Shown here one piece after another: positions 28,801 to 35,945 of a DNA stretch of 43,058 nucleotides. Positions within the stretch are counted from its first letter, which is position 1, and every line of letters starts with the position of its first letter. This DNA comes from a virus. The stretch is taken from the IMG/VR virus record IMGVR_UViG_3300036791_001570, positions 1 to 43,058 of that record; one strand, 5' to 3'. The position numbers and the translations under genes were made by a program. The notes under the pieces are model-generated. The model saw only the letters and a list, made by a program, of their open reading frames with translations. It had not been told where the DNA came from and searched no databases.

Positions 28801-31279
28801 TCACGTTGGAACCACTGCCCCACGCGATGCGGCGGATCTGCACTTGCGGCGACGGCTGAATGGTCTGTATCCCCGTGATGTTGCTGCCGCTGGCACCACC
28901 GGCAGAGCCAGCCTGCGGAGCTGCGCCGGGACCAACCATGGAAATTCTGTCGAGGTTTGTCCCGTTCCATTGGCGCGGCACATCGCTCCCGGTGACCAAG
29001 TTTGAAAATGCGATGTATTCGATATCTTGAAACGTCACGCTCTTTGCGAAAGTGTTGGGCAAAATATTTGTGGTGATGGAATTCAGTACGCTGGGATTCG
29101 TGTCCACGTCTTCGTCCCAAAGAACTCCATTCGCGTCGAGCACTAGAGTGTCCACTTCACCGTTGGTTTGCTCATAGGTTTTGATCCAGTTGATGTTCGT
29201 AGCAGGCGAAGGAGCCACGAACACGCGCAAGCCAACTTTGTAGAGAAAGAAATTCGCGGGCACGGCCAGCGGCGCAGAGGCCTGCACGTTCACTTGCAAG
29301 GTTTGATTGATGAAGGCAGGCGTGAGCTGCACACCCCACTGCGTGAGCGGGGTGCCGACAAGGATGGTGCCGTCCACGGCAGGGAGTTGCACGGGGATGG
29401 GCGCGAAGGTGGATTGTCCCGGCACACTCACGGTCAGCACCGCGTTGGGGTTGGTGTTGAAAGTCTGGTGGCCGCTAAGTTCAATTTCCATGCCCAGCAC
29501 TACAGGATTGGTGATCGGCGGGATGAACGCGGAACCCTGCAGGATATCGGACACAGGCAGTGCGGAGACGGTCGAAAGGCCGAAAGGAAGTTCCCAGCAT
29601 TCGATTTGCGTGCTGGAAGTAAGGCCAGAAAAGGCGATGTGTACATCCGTATTTCCGCCCACGGTATTGGTGGCGAGGAACACGGACATCATCATGGTCG
29701 TGCCTGCGCCACCGGTGCCCACCTGACCCGTTGTGTACACCAACTGCGCGAACAAATCGCCGGTGGAATCGGTCACGGCGACAGTCGGCACGGTAACGAT
29801 GTTGGGAGTCGCGACGTACACCATGACGGCGTTGCCTGCGGTCAGTGCCGCTGAGAAATTTACCGTCGTGGCCGTGAACGCTCCGCTGGTGCCGACTCGT
29901 TGCCACGGTGGAGGCACGCTTCCGTAAACCGCTAGGGTGATGGCGGCGGCAAGGTAATTCGTCGAGCCGCTTAAATTTATTTGCGCCGTCACCGGGGTTC
30001 CTCCGGTCAGCAGTTGCGCCTGCAGGGACTGCTGGCTGGTGAGTTCTTGGCTGTTCCCCCAGTTGAGCAGCGGGAAAACCGGCGTGGTGGTTTCGCTAAC
30101 GGAGGTAAGGCTGAAACAAAACAGCACTTCGGCGGGCGAACTGGGCGTGACGGTTGGAAAGGTAATGGAAGTCACACCGCTGCCTTGTGCGACCAGCGCT
30201 TGATCGGTGCCAATCACGCCGGGATGCGCGAGCGTTGGACCAACCGACATCTTCAAGGTAAAGCCGATGTCGGCAGCATGCGCGGAAGTCGTTACGCCGG
30301 TCGATGCGAAGGTAATCTGCGCGGCCGGGTTCGCAGGGATGATTTGACCGCCGAGTGCGACGGCGCGAAATTCTCCTGACCCTGCGGTGGATTGATTGAA
30401 CACCACGCCTACGGGATGCGGCGGGACTACCTGCGTATTCGGCATGAACGAACTGCTGGTGGTGGTCGAGTTGTTCTGCACGCACGCCCAGATGAGCAAC
30501 TCATTCGCCTGCGTGGTGACCACGTTCGTAGCGCTGGCCCAGTTCTGGGTGTTGCCAAGGTTCCCGTTAATGACTTTGTAGTCGGTCGGGTCTGCGCCAG
30601 CCGCGTTGTTCGTGCCCACCACTTCCATAACCGTCATTGCATATGGCGACGCAGTAATATTTCCGCCGGCATTTTTTGCCAATGTGCAGGTGTACGTCTG
30701 GGCCCCACCGGCCACGCTTTTGTAGTACGCCGTGAATCCGGCAAATTGTACGTTGGCTGCGCCGGTCGCGATGACATCGGCGGAAACGCCCAAGTTATCC
30801 TTCGCGCCGCTGATGACCACGTTGTCGGCCACGCCATTCGCGTCCGTAACGAATAGAAAGATGGCCACGTAGCTTCCGGCAGTGACGGGATTCGGCAGCG
30901 TGGTGGTGAAGTTCGTGGCCGTAGGGGTGTTCTGAATTTGGATTACGTTCTGGAAGATGCTGGCGAAGTTCAGGTTTTGATTGAGGTTGATTTGCGCGTA
31001 GTTACCCGGCGTATTGTGGGTGATCCCGCCGGGATTGATCCACGGCGTGCCGTTGGGCACGTGGATGTCCGCAGCCTGACTAGCGATTTCTTCCACGGTT
31101 AAATTCGCATAGGTGATTTGATTCGCGCGGCCCCCGCGCGTGAAAACGGAACCGGGGTTGAAATCGCAGTCTTGGTTGAACGGACTGGCCCCTTCGGGAA
31201 GATCCTCGGGCGCTAATTCGGGAACGGCACCACCAAACACGGTTAGCGGAACGCCGTTTGTTCCTTCGACGTTGTCCAT
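25892..31279 (-). CDS. Giant tail/spike protein, 1795 aa
   Basis: The N-terminus (GGAVPELAPEDLPEGASPF, FNPGSVFTRGGR) looks like a tail-attachment domain. The middle holds at least two related beta modules of about 150 residues (GSYVAIFLFVTDANGVAD and GNAVMVYVATPN) and many further beta-rich repeats. The C-terminal third has aromatic-rich segments (WYSTFDNGVTEPNQWTWKEV, SYDWGEGWGLTGN). No catalytic motif is certain. It is the main candidate for receptor binding or polysaccharide contact. The start has a weak ribosome site and follows the TAA of the 131-aa gene. Confidence 0.8.
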   Translation of the reverse strand: MDNVEGTNGVPLTVFGGAVPELAPEDLPEGASPFNQDCDFNPGSVFTRGGRANQITYANLTVEEIASQAADIHVPNGTPWINPGGITHNTPGNYAQINLNQNLNFASIFQNVIQIQNTPTATNFTTTLPNPVTAGSYVAIFLFVTDANGVADNVVISGAKDNLGVSADVIATGAANVQFAGFTAYYKSVAGGAQTYTCTLAKNAGGNITASPYAMTVMEVVGTNNAAGADPTDYKVINGNLGNTQNWASATNVVTTQANELLIWACVQNNSTTTSSSFMPNTQVVPPHPVGVVFNQSTAGSGEFRAVALGGQIIPANPAAQITFASTGVTTSAHAADIGFTLKMSVGPTLAHPGVIGTDQALVAQGSGVTSITFPTVTPSSPAEVLFCFSLTSVSETTTPVFPLLNWGNSQELTSQQSLQAQLLTGGTPVTAQINLSGSTNYLAAAITLAVYGSVPPPWQRVGTSGAFTATTVNFSAALTAGNAVMVYVATPNIVTVPTVAVTDSTGDLFAQLVYTTGQVGTGGAGTTMMMSVFLATNTVGGNTDVHIAFSGLTSSTQIECWELPFGLSTVSALPVSDILQGSAFIPPITNPVVLGMEIELSGHQTFNTNPNAVLTVSVPGQSTFAPIPVQLPAVDGTILVGTPLTQWGVQLTPAFINQTLQVNVQASAPLAVPANFFLYKVGLRVFVAPSPATNINWIKTYEQTNGEVDTLVLDANGVLWDEDVDTNPSVLNSITTNILPNTFAKSVTFQDIEYIAFSNLVTGSDVPRQWNGTNLDRISMVGPGAAPQAGSAGGASGSNITGIQTIQPSPQVQIRRIAWGSGSNVMNDSTPGNLLIVFGEGRTGGNTYQSLAPYTPTYGPNTNVVLSGIPNPFPKKDSGFINYNINGSYLINQVTTGIVGGNESCPLFAIPSPTTTYGYSSDFGSGGPPPTSGWFYQSCIATITTQQPIPFINAGSTIQITGSGGGSPPNGYDGSWLVLSAPNASSMNILTVASVAATSTVTYTYGSLVGPAPVIGQFVSIQNVVGSVGAPGFFNVSQSAITSVSGNSFSINLSSAPDMQPPVSQALLNPAATASIGGTQFTFDAGQLVTGGTHTGGTIVQQGLVGTGARKCCVCFLTRSGYITQPSPIANFNVTSGSGSIQVSNIPVGPANVVARIVCFTGANGGNFFYIPQDVIVQVPGQPKVTNNTTIINDNTTTTQTFSFSDTVLLSATAIDIQGNNLFNTIELGSCRGLLTYSSRIFAISEQAKVTNLRNLSFDGGRLLTAQNPLGWTLDQTNGTGGSLNLTSTVFGWSYQILNSSGSTQAMWGMLTQPAYKDEFGVPIIQTSTLYSVRITASVSPVQASGNLVVDLFSASMNNTVLGSFSIPLASMSSNMQIYTGTLLTVFLPPPPTGNDLVIRIWAQNVLNLANIQVDRIEPFPTIAPILTTAFKASYVNNQEAFDLVTGVCGPAQNQQPINGGMVLFDLLYALKERSWYSTFDNGVTEPNQWTWKEVSPKVGTIGIHSYDWGEGWGLTGNREGVFFFEGGEPIKVSQEIQPLWDLINWTYGYSMWVRNDPEQRRFTVGVPIATPNIYMPEFPANANPTSPNVILMCNYRELNTGAAIAQTGPIRSTFTGRLMSPEPARKWSFWNIACPYSDFIDRANNQWPQWLTTGYSDNKIFQLQATQLNDDGTAINSFWISYGFVKPETQDAKGLGLFRMEVPYFTVLATGSGTLNSYVYPESPQNRPYVLDPQTLPTISQGDLEIGVNIKGQRFFIRVGTNAVGAGFRCSKMVVPLVPDPWSPIRGSNLVTA

Positions 31280-31675
31280 TTATTTGCGCGGGAAGACCGC
31301 CACGAAGTTAATCACATCGGCAAAGATCGAAGGCGTGGTGGCGTTCAGCGCCGTGGCCGTAGTGAGTTCTGCCGGTGCCGTGGCCGAGCCGCCGCCGCCA
31401 AAGATTTGCAGCTTGCCGGTCCCAACGTTAAAGCCATACTGAAAGCCGCTGCCGGATTGCGAGAACAGATCGATGATCAGCGGCGTGCGGTCAGCATACG
31501 GGCCCATGTTGAGCAGCGCGTTGCCCGCCAGCGGCAGCAAACCTCCGGTCAGGTAGGTGTCGGTAGCGGCAGAGAAGCTGATCGAGCCGTAATAGGCGAC
31601 GGTCAGTTGATCGGTTGAGCCCTTGCCGGTCACGAGCGCCGGGTTGGGAACGAATTTCATTGTGGCTGTAGGCAT
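31280..31675 (-). CDS. Beta-rich virion protein, 131 aa
   Basis: The sequence is uncharged and strand-rich (DQLTVAYYGSISFSAATD, PLIIDLFSQSGSGFQYGFNV), with Gly/Ser turns, as in minor structural proteins. AAGGAG precedes ATG 31673-31675. It lies between the fibre and giant tail genes. No known domain was recognised. A tail-decoration role is inferred. Confidence 0.72.
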   Translation of the reverse strand: MPTATMKFVPNPALVTGKGSTDQLTVAYYGSISFSAATDTYLTGGLLPLAGNALLNMGPYADRTPLIIDLFSQSGSGFQYGFNVGTGKLQIFGGGGSATAPAELTTATALNATTPSIFADVINFVAVFPRK

Positions 31676-31688
31676 ATTGCTCTGCTCC

Positions 31689-33038
31689 TTAGGTCGTTGG
31701 AATGATGTAGTACCAAGTCAAAACCGTTGCGGTGCCGGTGCCAGCGGTGAAGTTTCCCGTGGCTTTGCCGATGGTCAATGCCGCATTGTCATCGCTGGGT
31801 GGGTTGCCTGCTGTGTCAGTCGCCCCGGGCCAGAAAAAGGTCTGGATTCTGCGATTCGGAGTGACGGTCACGAGGAAGATGGCGTTGCTCGCGAGTGTTG
31901 CGCTCATCGAACCATTCGCGAAAGTTATCGCGCCGCCCCCGCCATCGAGGTATGCCACACCAGCGCCGAAAAATTTGATCACGATCAAGATCGGCACAAT
32001 CGTAAAGCCAACTCCCGGCGCTGCCACTAGCGTTATGGGCGTGGTGAAGAGCGCCAGAATTTGTGCAGAACTGAGTGCAGTGCTCGTAAACGGAAAGTCC
32101 TGCGCCGTCAATAAGCGGAAGGTGGGCAACGTAGCGGCACCGGAGCTGGGGCCCGCCCAGACGGTGTTCACGTTTTCATTCGCGAGCAGAATGGTGTCTG
32201 CGAGGGTGCCGCTAGCGGTGATCGGCGAACCGGTGACCGTGGAACTGAAGATGGGTGGAACGGTAAGCGTATGTGCGACGGAGCTTACCGTGCCGCTGCC
32301 ACCGGGCAGGTCCGCAGCGACCAACGCTCGAAAAGTCGGCGCAGTTGCGGCTCCCGTAGTGGGACCGGCCCAAACAGTGTTGGCCGATTCGGTGGCTTTG
32401 CTGGCCGTGAGCGTTCCTGAACCAACGACAGGTGATCCACTGATCGTGAATTCTGCGGGCATAGCAAGTGCTACGCTGGTCACAGATCCAGATCCGCCGC
32501 CAGCAACTACGTTCTGATCCGCGAGCACCAGCGGATTGATGCGGTTCAGCGTGTCGTAGAGCTGAACCGTATAGACTCCCGCCGTGGCATAGAAAAAGAA
32601 ATTTCCCAGCGTGTCGGTAAAGAACGGATTCGGCAGATACGAGGTGGTGATTGTGCCGACAACGGAAACGGTGCCGGGATTCGCGATGGCTGCGAGCGTG
32701 AATGGTGTGGTGACAACCACGGCTGTGCCGGTGACACTGACTACCTGCCAGATGCCGTTGTAACCGGTGGGCGTGTATCCGGCAGCGAGCAAATAGCTGC
32801 CAGCTATCACATCGGCGGGAGGCGTGGCCGTGAAAGTGAAAGTAATCTGCGCAGTGAGAGCACTCCATGAAGCGGTCGTTTGCGCTGGAGTATTCTGCAC
32901 GGCAGCATTGAAGATGGTGGCGAGCGGCGAGCCCGGTTGCGTGGTGGTATTCGCAGGTTGCGTGAGCACGGCAATGGACGCGCCCGCGATGGCATTGCCG
33001 ACAATATCCTGCACGCGCCCATCGTAGCGGTTGCTCAT
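31689..33038 (-). CDS. Tail fibre-like protein with duplicated modules, 449 aa
   Basis: Residues about 185-315 hold two copies of a fibre motif (NTVWAGPTTGAATAPTFR and NTVWAGPSSGAATLPTFR) preceded by GSGSVTSVA or GSGTVSSVA, a repeat common in phage tail fibres. The C-terminal 125 residues match the small protein at 4134-4661. The N-terminal part is beta-rich with a FFTDTLGNFFFYATAGVY strand block. The start has GGAG upstream and overlaps the adaptor stop (ATGA). Host adsorption is its likely role. Confidence 0.8.
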   Translation of the reverse strand: MSNRYDGRVQDIVGNAIAGASIAVLTQPANTTTQPGSPLATIFNAAVQNTPAQTTASWSALTAQITFTFTATPPADVIAGSYLLAAGYTPTGYNGIWQVVSVTGTAVVVTTPFTLAAIANPGTVSVVGTITTSYLPNPFFTDTLGNFFFYATAGVYTVQLYDTLNRINPLVLADQNVVAGGGSGSVTSVALAMPAEFTISGSPVVGSGTLTASKATESANTVWAGPTTGAATAPTFRALVAADLPGGSGTVSSVAHTLTVPPIFSSTVTGSPITASGTLADTILLANENVNTVWAGPSSGAATLPTFRLLTAQDFPFTSTALSSAQILALFTTPITLVAAPGVGFTIVPILIVIKFFGAGVAYLDGGGGAITFANGSMSATLASNAIFLVTVTPNRRIQTFFWPGATDTAGNPPSDDNAALTIGKATGNFTAGTGTATVLTWYYIIPTT

Positions 33039-33826
33039 CGGTAGTCTCCGCTGAGCGCGCCGTCAATTGTTCCACCCCCGGCAGCGTAACCTTGGAAGCG
33101 AATTGCGATGCGCTGATCACGCCGCACGTAACGGTTCACCAGCTCGTCGCACTCCTCTTTCCAGATCAGCTTGGCCTCGGCGCGCTGGCCAGCTCCGCGA
33201 CTGAAGGCATAGATCATCACCATGCCCATGGCCAGCGCATCTTCGCCGTCGCGAATGTTGATCGTGGTGTTCGCAAGGTTTGCCGTGAGCGAGATGCGCG
33301 GCAGGCGACCTTCGTAGCGAATGCGGATGTCCATGGAATTGGTGCAGCCCACGAGGTTGATGGCGTCATTGCGCCATTCCCACTCGCCAAAGTACGGGCC
33401 GGGAATGCGCGACATCAGCGGACCTTTTGCAGGCGTGAGCGGCACGTATTGCGCGCCGGAATTGGTCTGCCGCGCCATGAGTGAAAGCGGCAGGATCAGA
33501 TCCGGCGGGAGCACCGGCTGGGAAAGCACATTGGTGCCGTTGAAGTAGCCGAGCGCGGAAATAAAAACCTGCGTGCCGGGATCGGCATTCGCTACCGGCG
33601 TGATCGGCGTTAACACGGCATTGTCCACGACGTTGGAGAGCAGTCCGTTGTTCGCCAGATAGCGCTGCGTCTTCCGCGTCGCAATATTGAGCATCGGAAT
33701 GGAAAACGGCGCAGTGTCGGTCAGGATCGAGCCGCCGGTGGCCCTGATCATGTCATTGATCAAGGCTCGGGCGTCGTTCATTACGTCCTCAGCCACCGGG
33801 AAAGTTCCTTCGGCTACAGTTGTCAT
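33035..33826 (-). CDS. Head-tail adaptor/connector-type protein, 263 aa
   Basis: The sequence has an N-terminal helical part (DVMNDARALINDMIRATGG), a middle section with FSIPMLNIATRKTQRYLANN, and a basic C-terminus (RRDQRIAIRFQGYAAGGG), a layout like podovirus head-completion proteins. ATG 33824-33826 was chosen over the longer frame because GGAA lies before it and a structured RNA region sits upstream. The position after portal, coat and connector genes supports an adaptor role. The exact family is uncertain. Confidence 0.7.
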   Translation of the reverse strand: MTTVAEGTFPVAEDVMNDARALINDMIRATGGSILTDTAPFSIPMLNIATRKTQRYLANNGLLSNVVDNAVLTPITPVANADPGTQVFISALGYFNGTNVLSQPVLPPDLILPLSLMARQTNSGAQYVPLTPAKGPLMSRIPGPYFGEWEWRNDAINLVGCTNSMDIRIRYEGRLPRISLTANLANTTINIRDGEDALAMGMVMIYAFSRGAGQRAEAKLIWKEECDELVNRYVRRDQRIAIRFQGYAAGGGTIDGALSGDYR

Positions 33827-33862
33827 AGGCTGTTCCGTTACCCTGACCAAAAATTAGAGAAA

Positions 33863-33913
33863 GAGTTTTTGTGCAATTTCGTACAGGGCTGGGTTTTTGC
33901 ACGTTTTCGTACA
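33863..33913 (-). repeat. Two tandem 23-nt hairpin-forming repeats
   Basis: Two units at 33863-33885 and 33891-33913 match at 18 of 23 bases with a 28-base period. On the leftward strand the first-transcribed unit folds into a 7-bp stem with an AAAA loop (UUGUACG/CGUGCAA, one wobble pair), and the second folds more weakly. They lie between the three-way-junction RNA and the adaptor gene. They may be protein-binding RNA sites or operators. Confidence 0.6.
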
Positions 33914-33920
33914 AATGCAT

Positions 33921-34003
33921 GGGGAAGCAGAAGAGCTGCGAACCAACACAACTCCGGTGCCATGCTGAGATCAGGTACTCAGATGGCGAACCGCTGCTTC
34001 CCC
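33921..34003 (-). ncRNA. Predicted three-way-junction structured RNA, 83 nt
   Basis: On the leftward strand, P1 is a perfect 10-bp stem (GGGGAAGCAG/CTGCTTCCCC) closing the whole element. P2 is CGGT/ACCG, then GCCAT/ATGGC, then CTGAG/CTCAG with small bulges and an 8-base loop. P3 is a 6-bp stem (GAGUUG/CAGCUC) with one U-G wobble and a 10-base loop. The wobble pairs only on this strand, giving direction. It is not a tRNA: it has only two arms and no T-loop. No known family was recognised. It lies in a 221-base non-coding gap of the structural operon. Confidence 0.7.
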
Positions 34004-34017
34004 AAGACTGTTAGAGC

Positions 34018-34041
34018 ACAAATTCCTGTACAAGAATTTGT
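34018..34041. other. Inverted repeat with TGTACA core
   Basis: The arms ACAAATTC and GAATTTGT (8 bp) enclose CTGTACAA. It lies just after the stop codon of the 257-aa gene and before the structured RNA. It could be a leftward hairpin that separates the RNA from the upstream message, or an operator. It has no T-run. Confidence 0.5.
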
Positions 34042-34047
34042 TGACTT

Positions 34048-34821
34048 TTATCGCTTGCGTTTTGGCTTCGCTTCCACGCCCGCTTCTTCGCTGAGGTGAC
34101 GCACCATGGCGGTGTGAATTTCCTCACTGATCATTCCGGCCAGCAGCGCACGATCAGGATCGAACACATACCCGCACGGGTGCCGGATGATGCCCTGCTT
34201 CGCGGGCTCGCCGCAGCCCGGGCACTCCATGGTCTTTTTGTAGATCCTGTTCCACGCGCGGTCTTCGCCGAAATAAGACGCGGCAATGCGCATCAGCGGT
34301 GTGATGTCGTCGATGCGCCCCGCTGCCTCGATGGACGTGGCCATGTTCAGCAGTTTGCGATAGGTGACTTCCATCTTGGTGCGTGCGGCTGTAATCTCCA
34401 CACCGAGTGGCGGATTGTTGCGCGTCCAGAACACGCCCAGATCGTCCAGATTCGCGCCCATCGACCACCAGCTTTTGCCTGCGCCGTAGCTGGCCGTGAC
34501 GGGATGCACGATATCGACGGCCATGAATTCGCCGCTAACCGAATGCGTTTTCATTTCCTGCTCGACAAAATACGAATCCCTCCAGACCGACGGCAGCACG
34601 AGCGGCTCGCTGAATGGTTGGTTGTCGAGACACGGGTTAATGACGAACGTGCCTGCGGAGCCTTTTTCCACGCGGTGCTGCATGGGGCCGAGGTTGTAGA
34701 CGTACACTTTGTAACTTGGATCGCTGGACGCCGTGGTGTCTGGCGTGTAGATCAGCGGGCCGTTCAAGTCCTGCTCGCGTGCGCGCGCCGAGGCAATCGC
34801 GCCCGGTGTATCACTAGGCAT
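34048..34821 (-). CDS. Virion-module protein with C-terminal zinc ribbon, 257 aa
   Basis: The middle region is conserved-looking (SYKVYVYNLGPMQHRVEKGS, YFVEQEMKTHSVSGEFMAVD, YGAGKSWWSMGANLDDLGVF). The C-terminus holds CPGC and HPCG, a zinc-ribbon pattern, then a basic tail (EAKPKRKR). GGGAGG precedes ATG 34819-34821. It lies between head genes and the structured RNA. It is probably a capsid or connector-associated protein. The function is unknown. Confidence 0.75.
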   Translation of the reverse strand: MPSDTPGAIASARAREQDLNGPLIYTPDTTASSDPSYKVYVYNLGPMQHRVEKGSAGTFVINPCLDNQPFSEPLVLPSVWRDSYFVEQEMKTHSVSGEFMAVDIVHPVTASYGAGKSWWSMGANLDDLGVFWTRNNPPLGVEITAARTKMEVTYRKLLNMATSIEAAGRIDDITPLMRIAASYFGEDRAWNRIYKKTMECPGCGEPAKQGIIRHPCGYVFDPDRALLAGMISEEIHTAMVRHLSEEAGVEAKPKRKR

Positions 34822-34862
34822 CTTATCCTCCCGATTAAGGAACATTAAATGGTGGTTTGTTG

Positions 34863-35567
34863 TTACCCGATAAGGCGACGGCGCTGCACGTGGCCGAGTC
34901 CCATTCGCCGCACAACCTCGTCGCGCGAAATCTTCATGCCTGCTTGCTTTTCGGCGATACGCGACAGCCACGCTTCACGGTTGCTTTCATAAGATCCGGC
35001 AGCACCACCAAAAGCAGGCCCAGCTTCCATGTAGGCATCGTACGCAATTCTTGCTGATCGTTCGCGCTCCATGCGCATGCGGTTTTCGATGGCGGCTTTC
35101 TTTTGCGCATAGGTCACGTCTTGCTCTTTCAGCAGATTCGGGATGGTCAGGTCGAGAATGTAATGGTTCAGCGGCATGGCGTCGAACGTGACGAAGCCGC
35201 AGATGACGTTCTTCACGTACAGGTTGAACGGCACCGGCTCGTACAAGCCGCGATGCGGATAGTCCCCTATCGTGGGCGCATCCGTTTCCGCGTTCCACGT
35301 CAGGGCGTACCACAGCTCCGGGGTGCCGAAACATTCCGGCGGCTTCCAAGCTTCGATGACCCACGCGGGCACGTCATGTTTCAAGATGACATGTTGCCCG
35401 CATCGGCCATTGGCATCCTCGCCCCAGACCAGATCGGTTTCGTTCTGGCCCCACACAATTCTGAAATTCGGCTCATCGTAGCGGTTCATGCCGCCAATGG
35501 AATTGAGGTGCGCGACGTATTCGGGCGGCGTCTCGCGCCGTTCGCGGTCAGGGATTAGCCACGTCAT
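34863..35567 (-). CDS. Conserved-type structural-module protein, 234 aa
   Basis: The sequence starts MTWLIPDRERRETPPEYVAH and has aromatic-rich segments (FRIVWGQNETDLVWGE, GTPELWYALTWNAETDAP) followed by a long charged helix (NLLKEQDVTYAQKKAAIENR). The start overlaps the GroES stop (ATGA). It resembles conserved hypothetical proteins found with phage coat genes. The role is unknown. It may be a minor head protein. Confidence 0.72.
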   Translation of the reverse strand: MTWLIPDRERRETPPEYVAHLNSIGGMNRYDEPNFRIVWGQNETDLVWGEDANGRCGQHVILKHDVPAWVIEAWKPPECFGTPELWYALTWNAETDAPTIGDYPHRGLYEPVPFNLYVKNVICGFVTFDAMPLNHYILDLTIPNLLKEQDVTYAQKKAAIENRMRMERERSARIAYDAYMEAGPAFGGAAGSYESNREAWLSRIAEKQAGMKISRDEVVRRMGLGHVQRRRLIG

Positions 35568-35881
35568 TTGCTGTCAGCTTTCCAGCCGTCATATTTTTGC
35601 CGCAGGTAAATTTCATCGAAGCGCATCAGCAGGTAATCCTCGCCATCGATAGTGATTTCCGTTGCGCCATATTTCGTGAACATCACGATGTCGCCAACAT
35701 TTAACGGCAGCGGCTCGATTTTTCCGTTGATCAGTCGGCCTGCGCCCACGGCAACCACCGTACCTTTGGAGGATTTTACGCGAGCAATTTCTGGAATGAT
35801 CAAGCCGCGCTTCACTTCCGCATCTTCGTCGATGCGCTTGACGATTACGCGGTCACTGAACGGTTCAAGATTCTGCAGCAT
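35564..35881 (-). CDS. groES: GroES-like co-chaperonin (phage Cpn10)
   Basis: The protein has 105 aa and the full GroES pattern: LEPFSDRVIVKRIDED at the N-terminus, the mobile loop (KRGLIIPEIARVKSSKG), the roof and strand region GTVVAVGAGRLINGKIEPLP with LNVGDIVMFTKYGATEI, and DGEDYLLMRFDEIYL. It would cap host GroEL to fold the large phage coat protein, as T4 gp31 does. It is encoded directly after the coat gene. GGGGG precedes the start. A short C-terminal extension (RQKYDGWKADSK) is beyond usual length. Confidence 0.94.
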   Translation of the reverse strand: MLQNLEPFSDRVIVKRIDEDAEVKRGLIIPEIARVKSSKGTVVAVGAGRLINGKIEPLPLNVGDIVMFTKYGATEITIDGEDYLLMRFDEIYLRQKYDGWKADSK

Positions 35882-35945
35882 GGCGACCCCCTTCGATTAA
35901 TTCGCCCAATTTTCCGAAGGTCACCATGCTAGCAGGGTTGAAAGT
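35882..35945 (-). other. Short intergenic region between coat and groES
   Basis: No strong stem or T-run was seen in these 64 bases. A tiny 20-codon frame (35865-35927) reaches into groES and was not counted. The region may carry a processing site or a weak promoter for groES, but nothing clear is visible. Confidence 0.4.

Noticed and set aside
27501-29120. 539-codon frame on the same strand as the giant tail gene
   Set aside because: It lies wholly inside the 1795-aa gene in another frame and has Arg/Trp/His-rich composition typical of a shadow.
33921-34003. tRNA or tmRNA in the connector gap
   Set aside because: The closing stem recalls an acceptor, but only two arms follow, there is no TTC-containing T-loop and no anticodon arm of the right size.
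35865-35927. 20-codon frame before groES
   Set aside because: It is too short, has no clear ribosome site and runs into groES. It cannot be told from chance.
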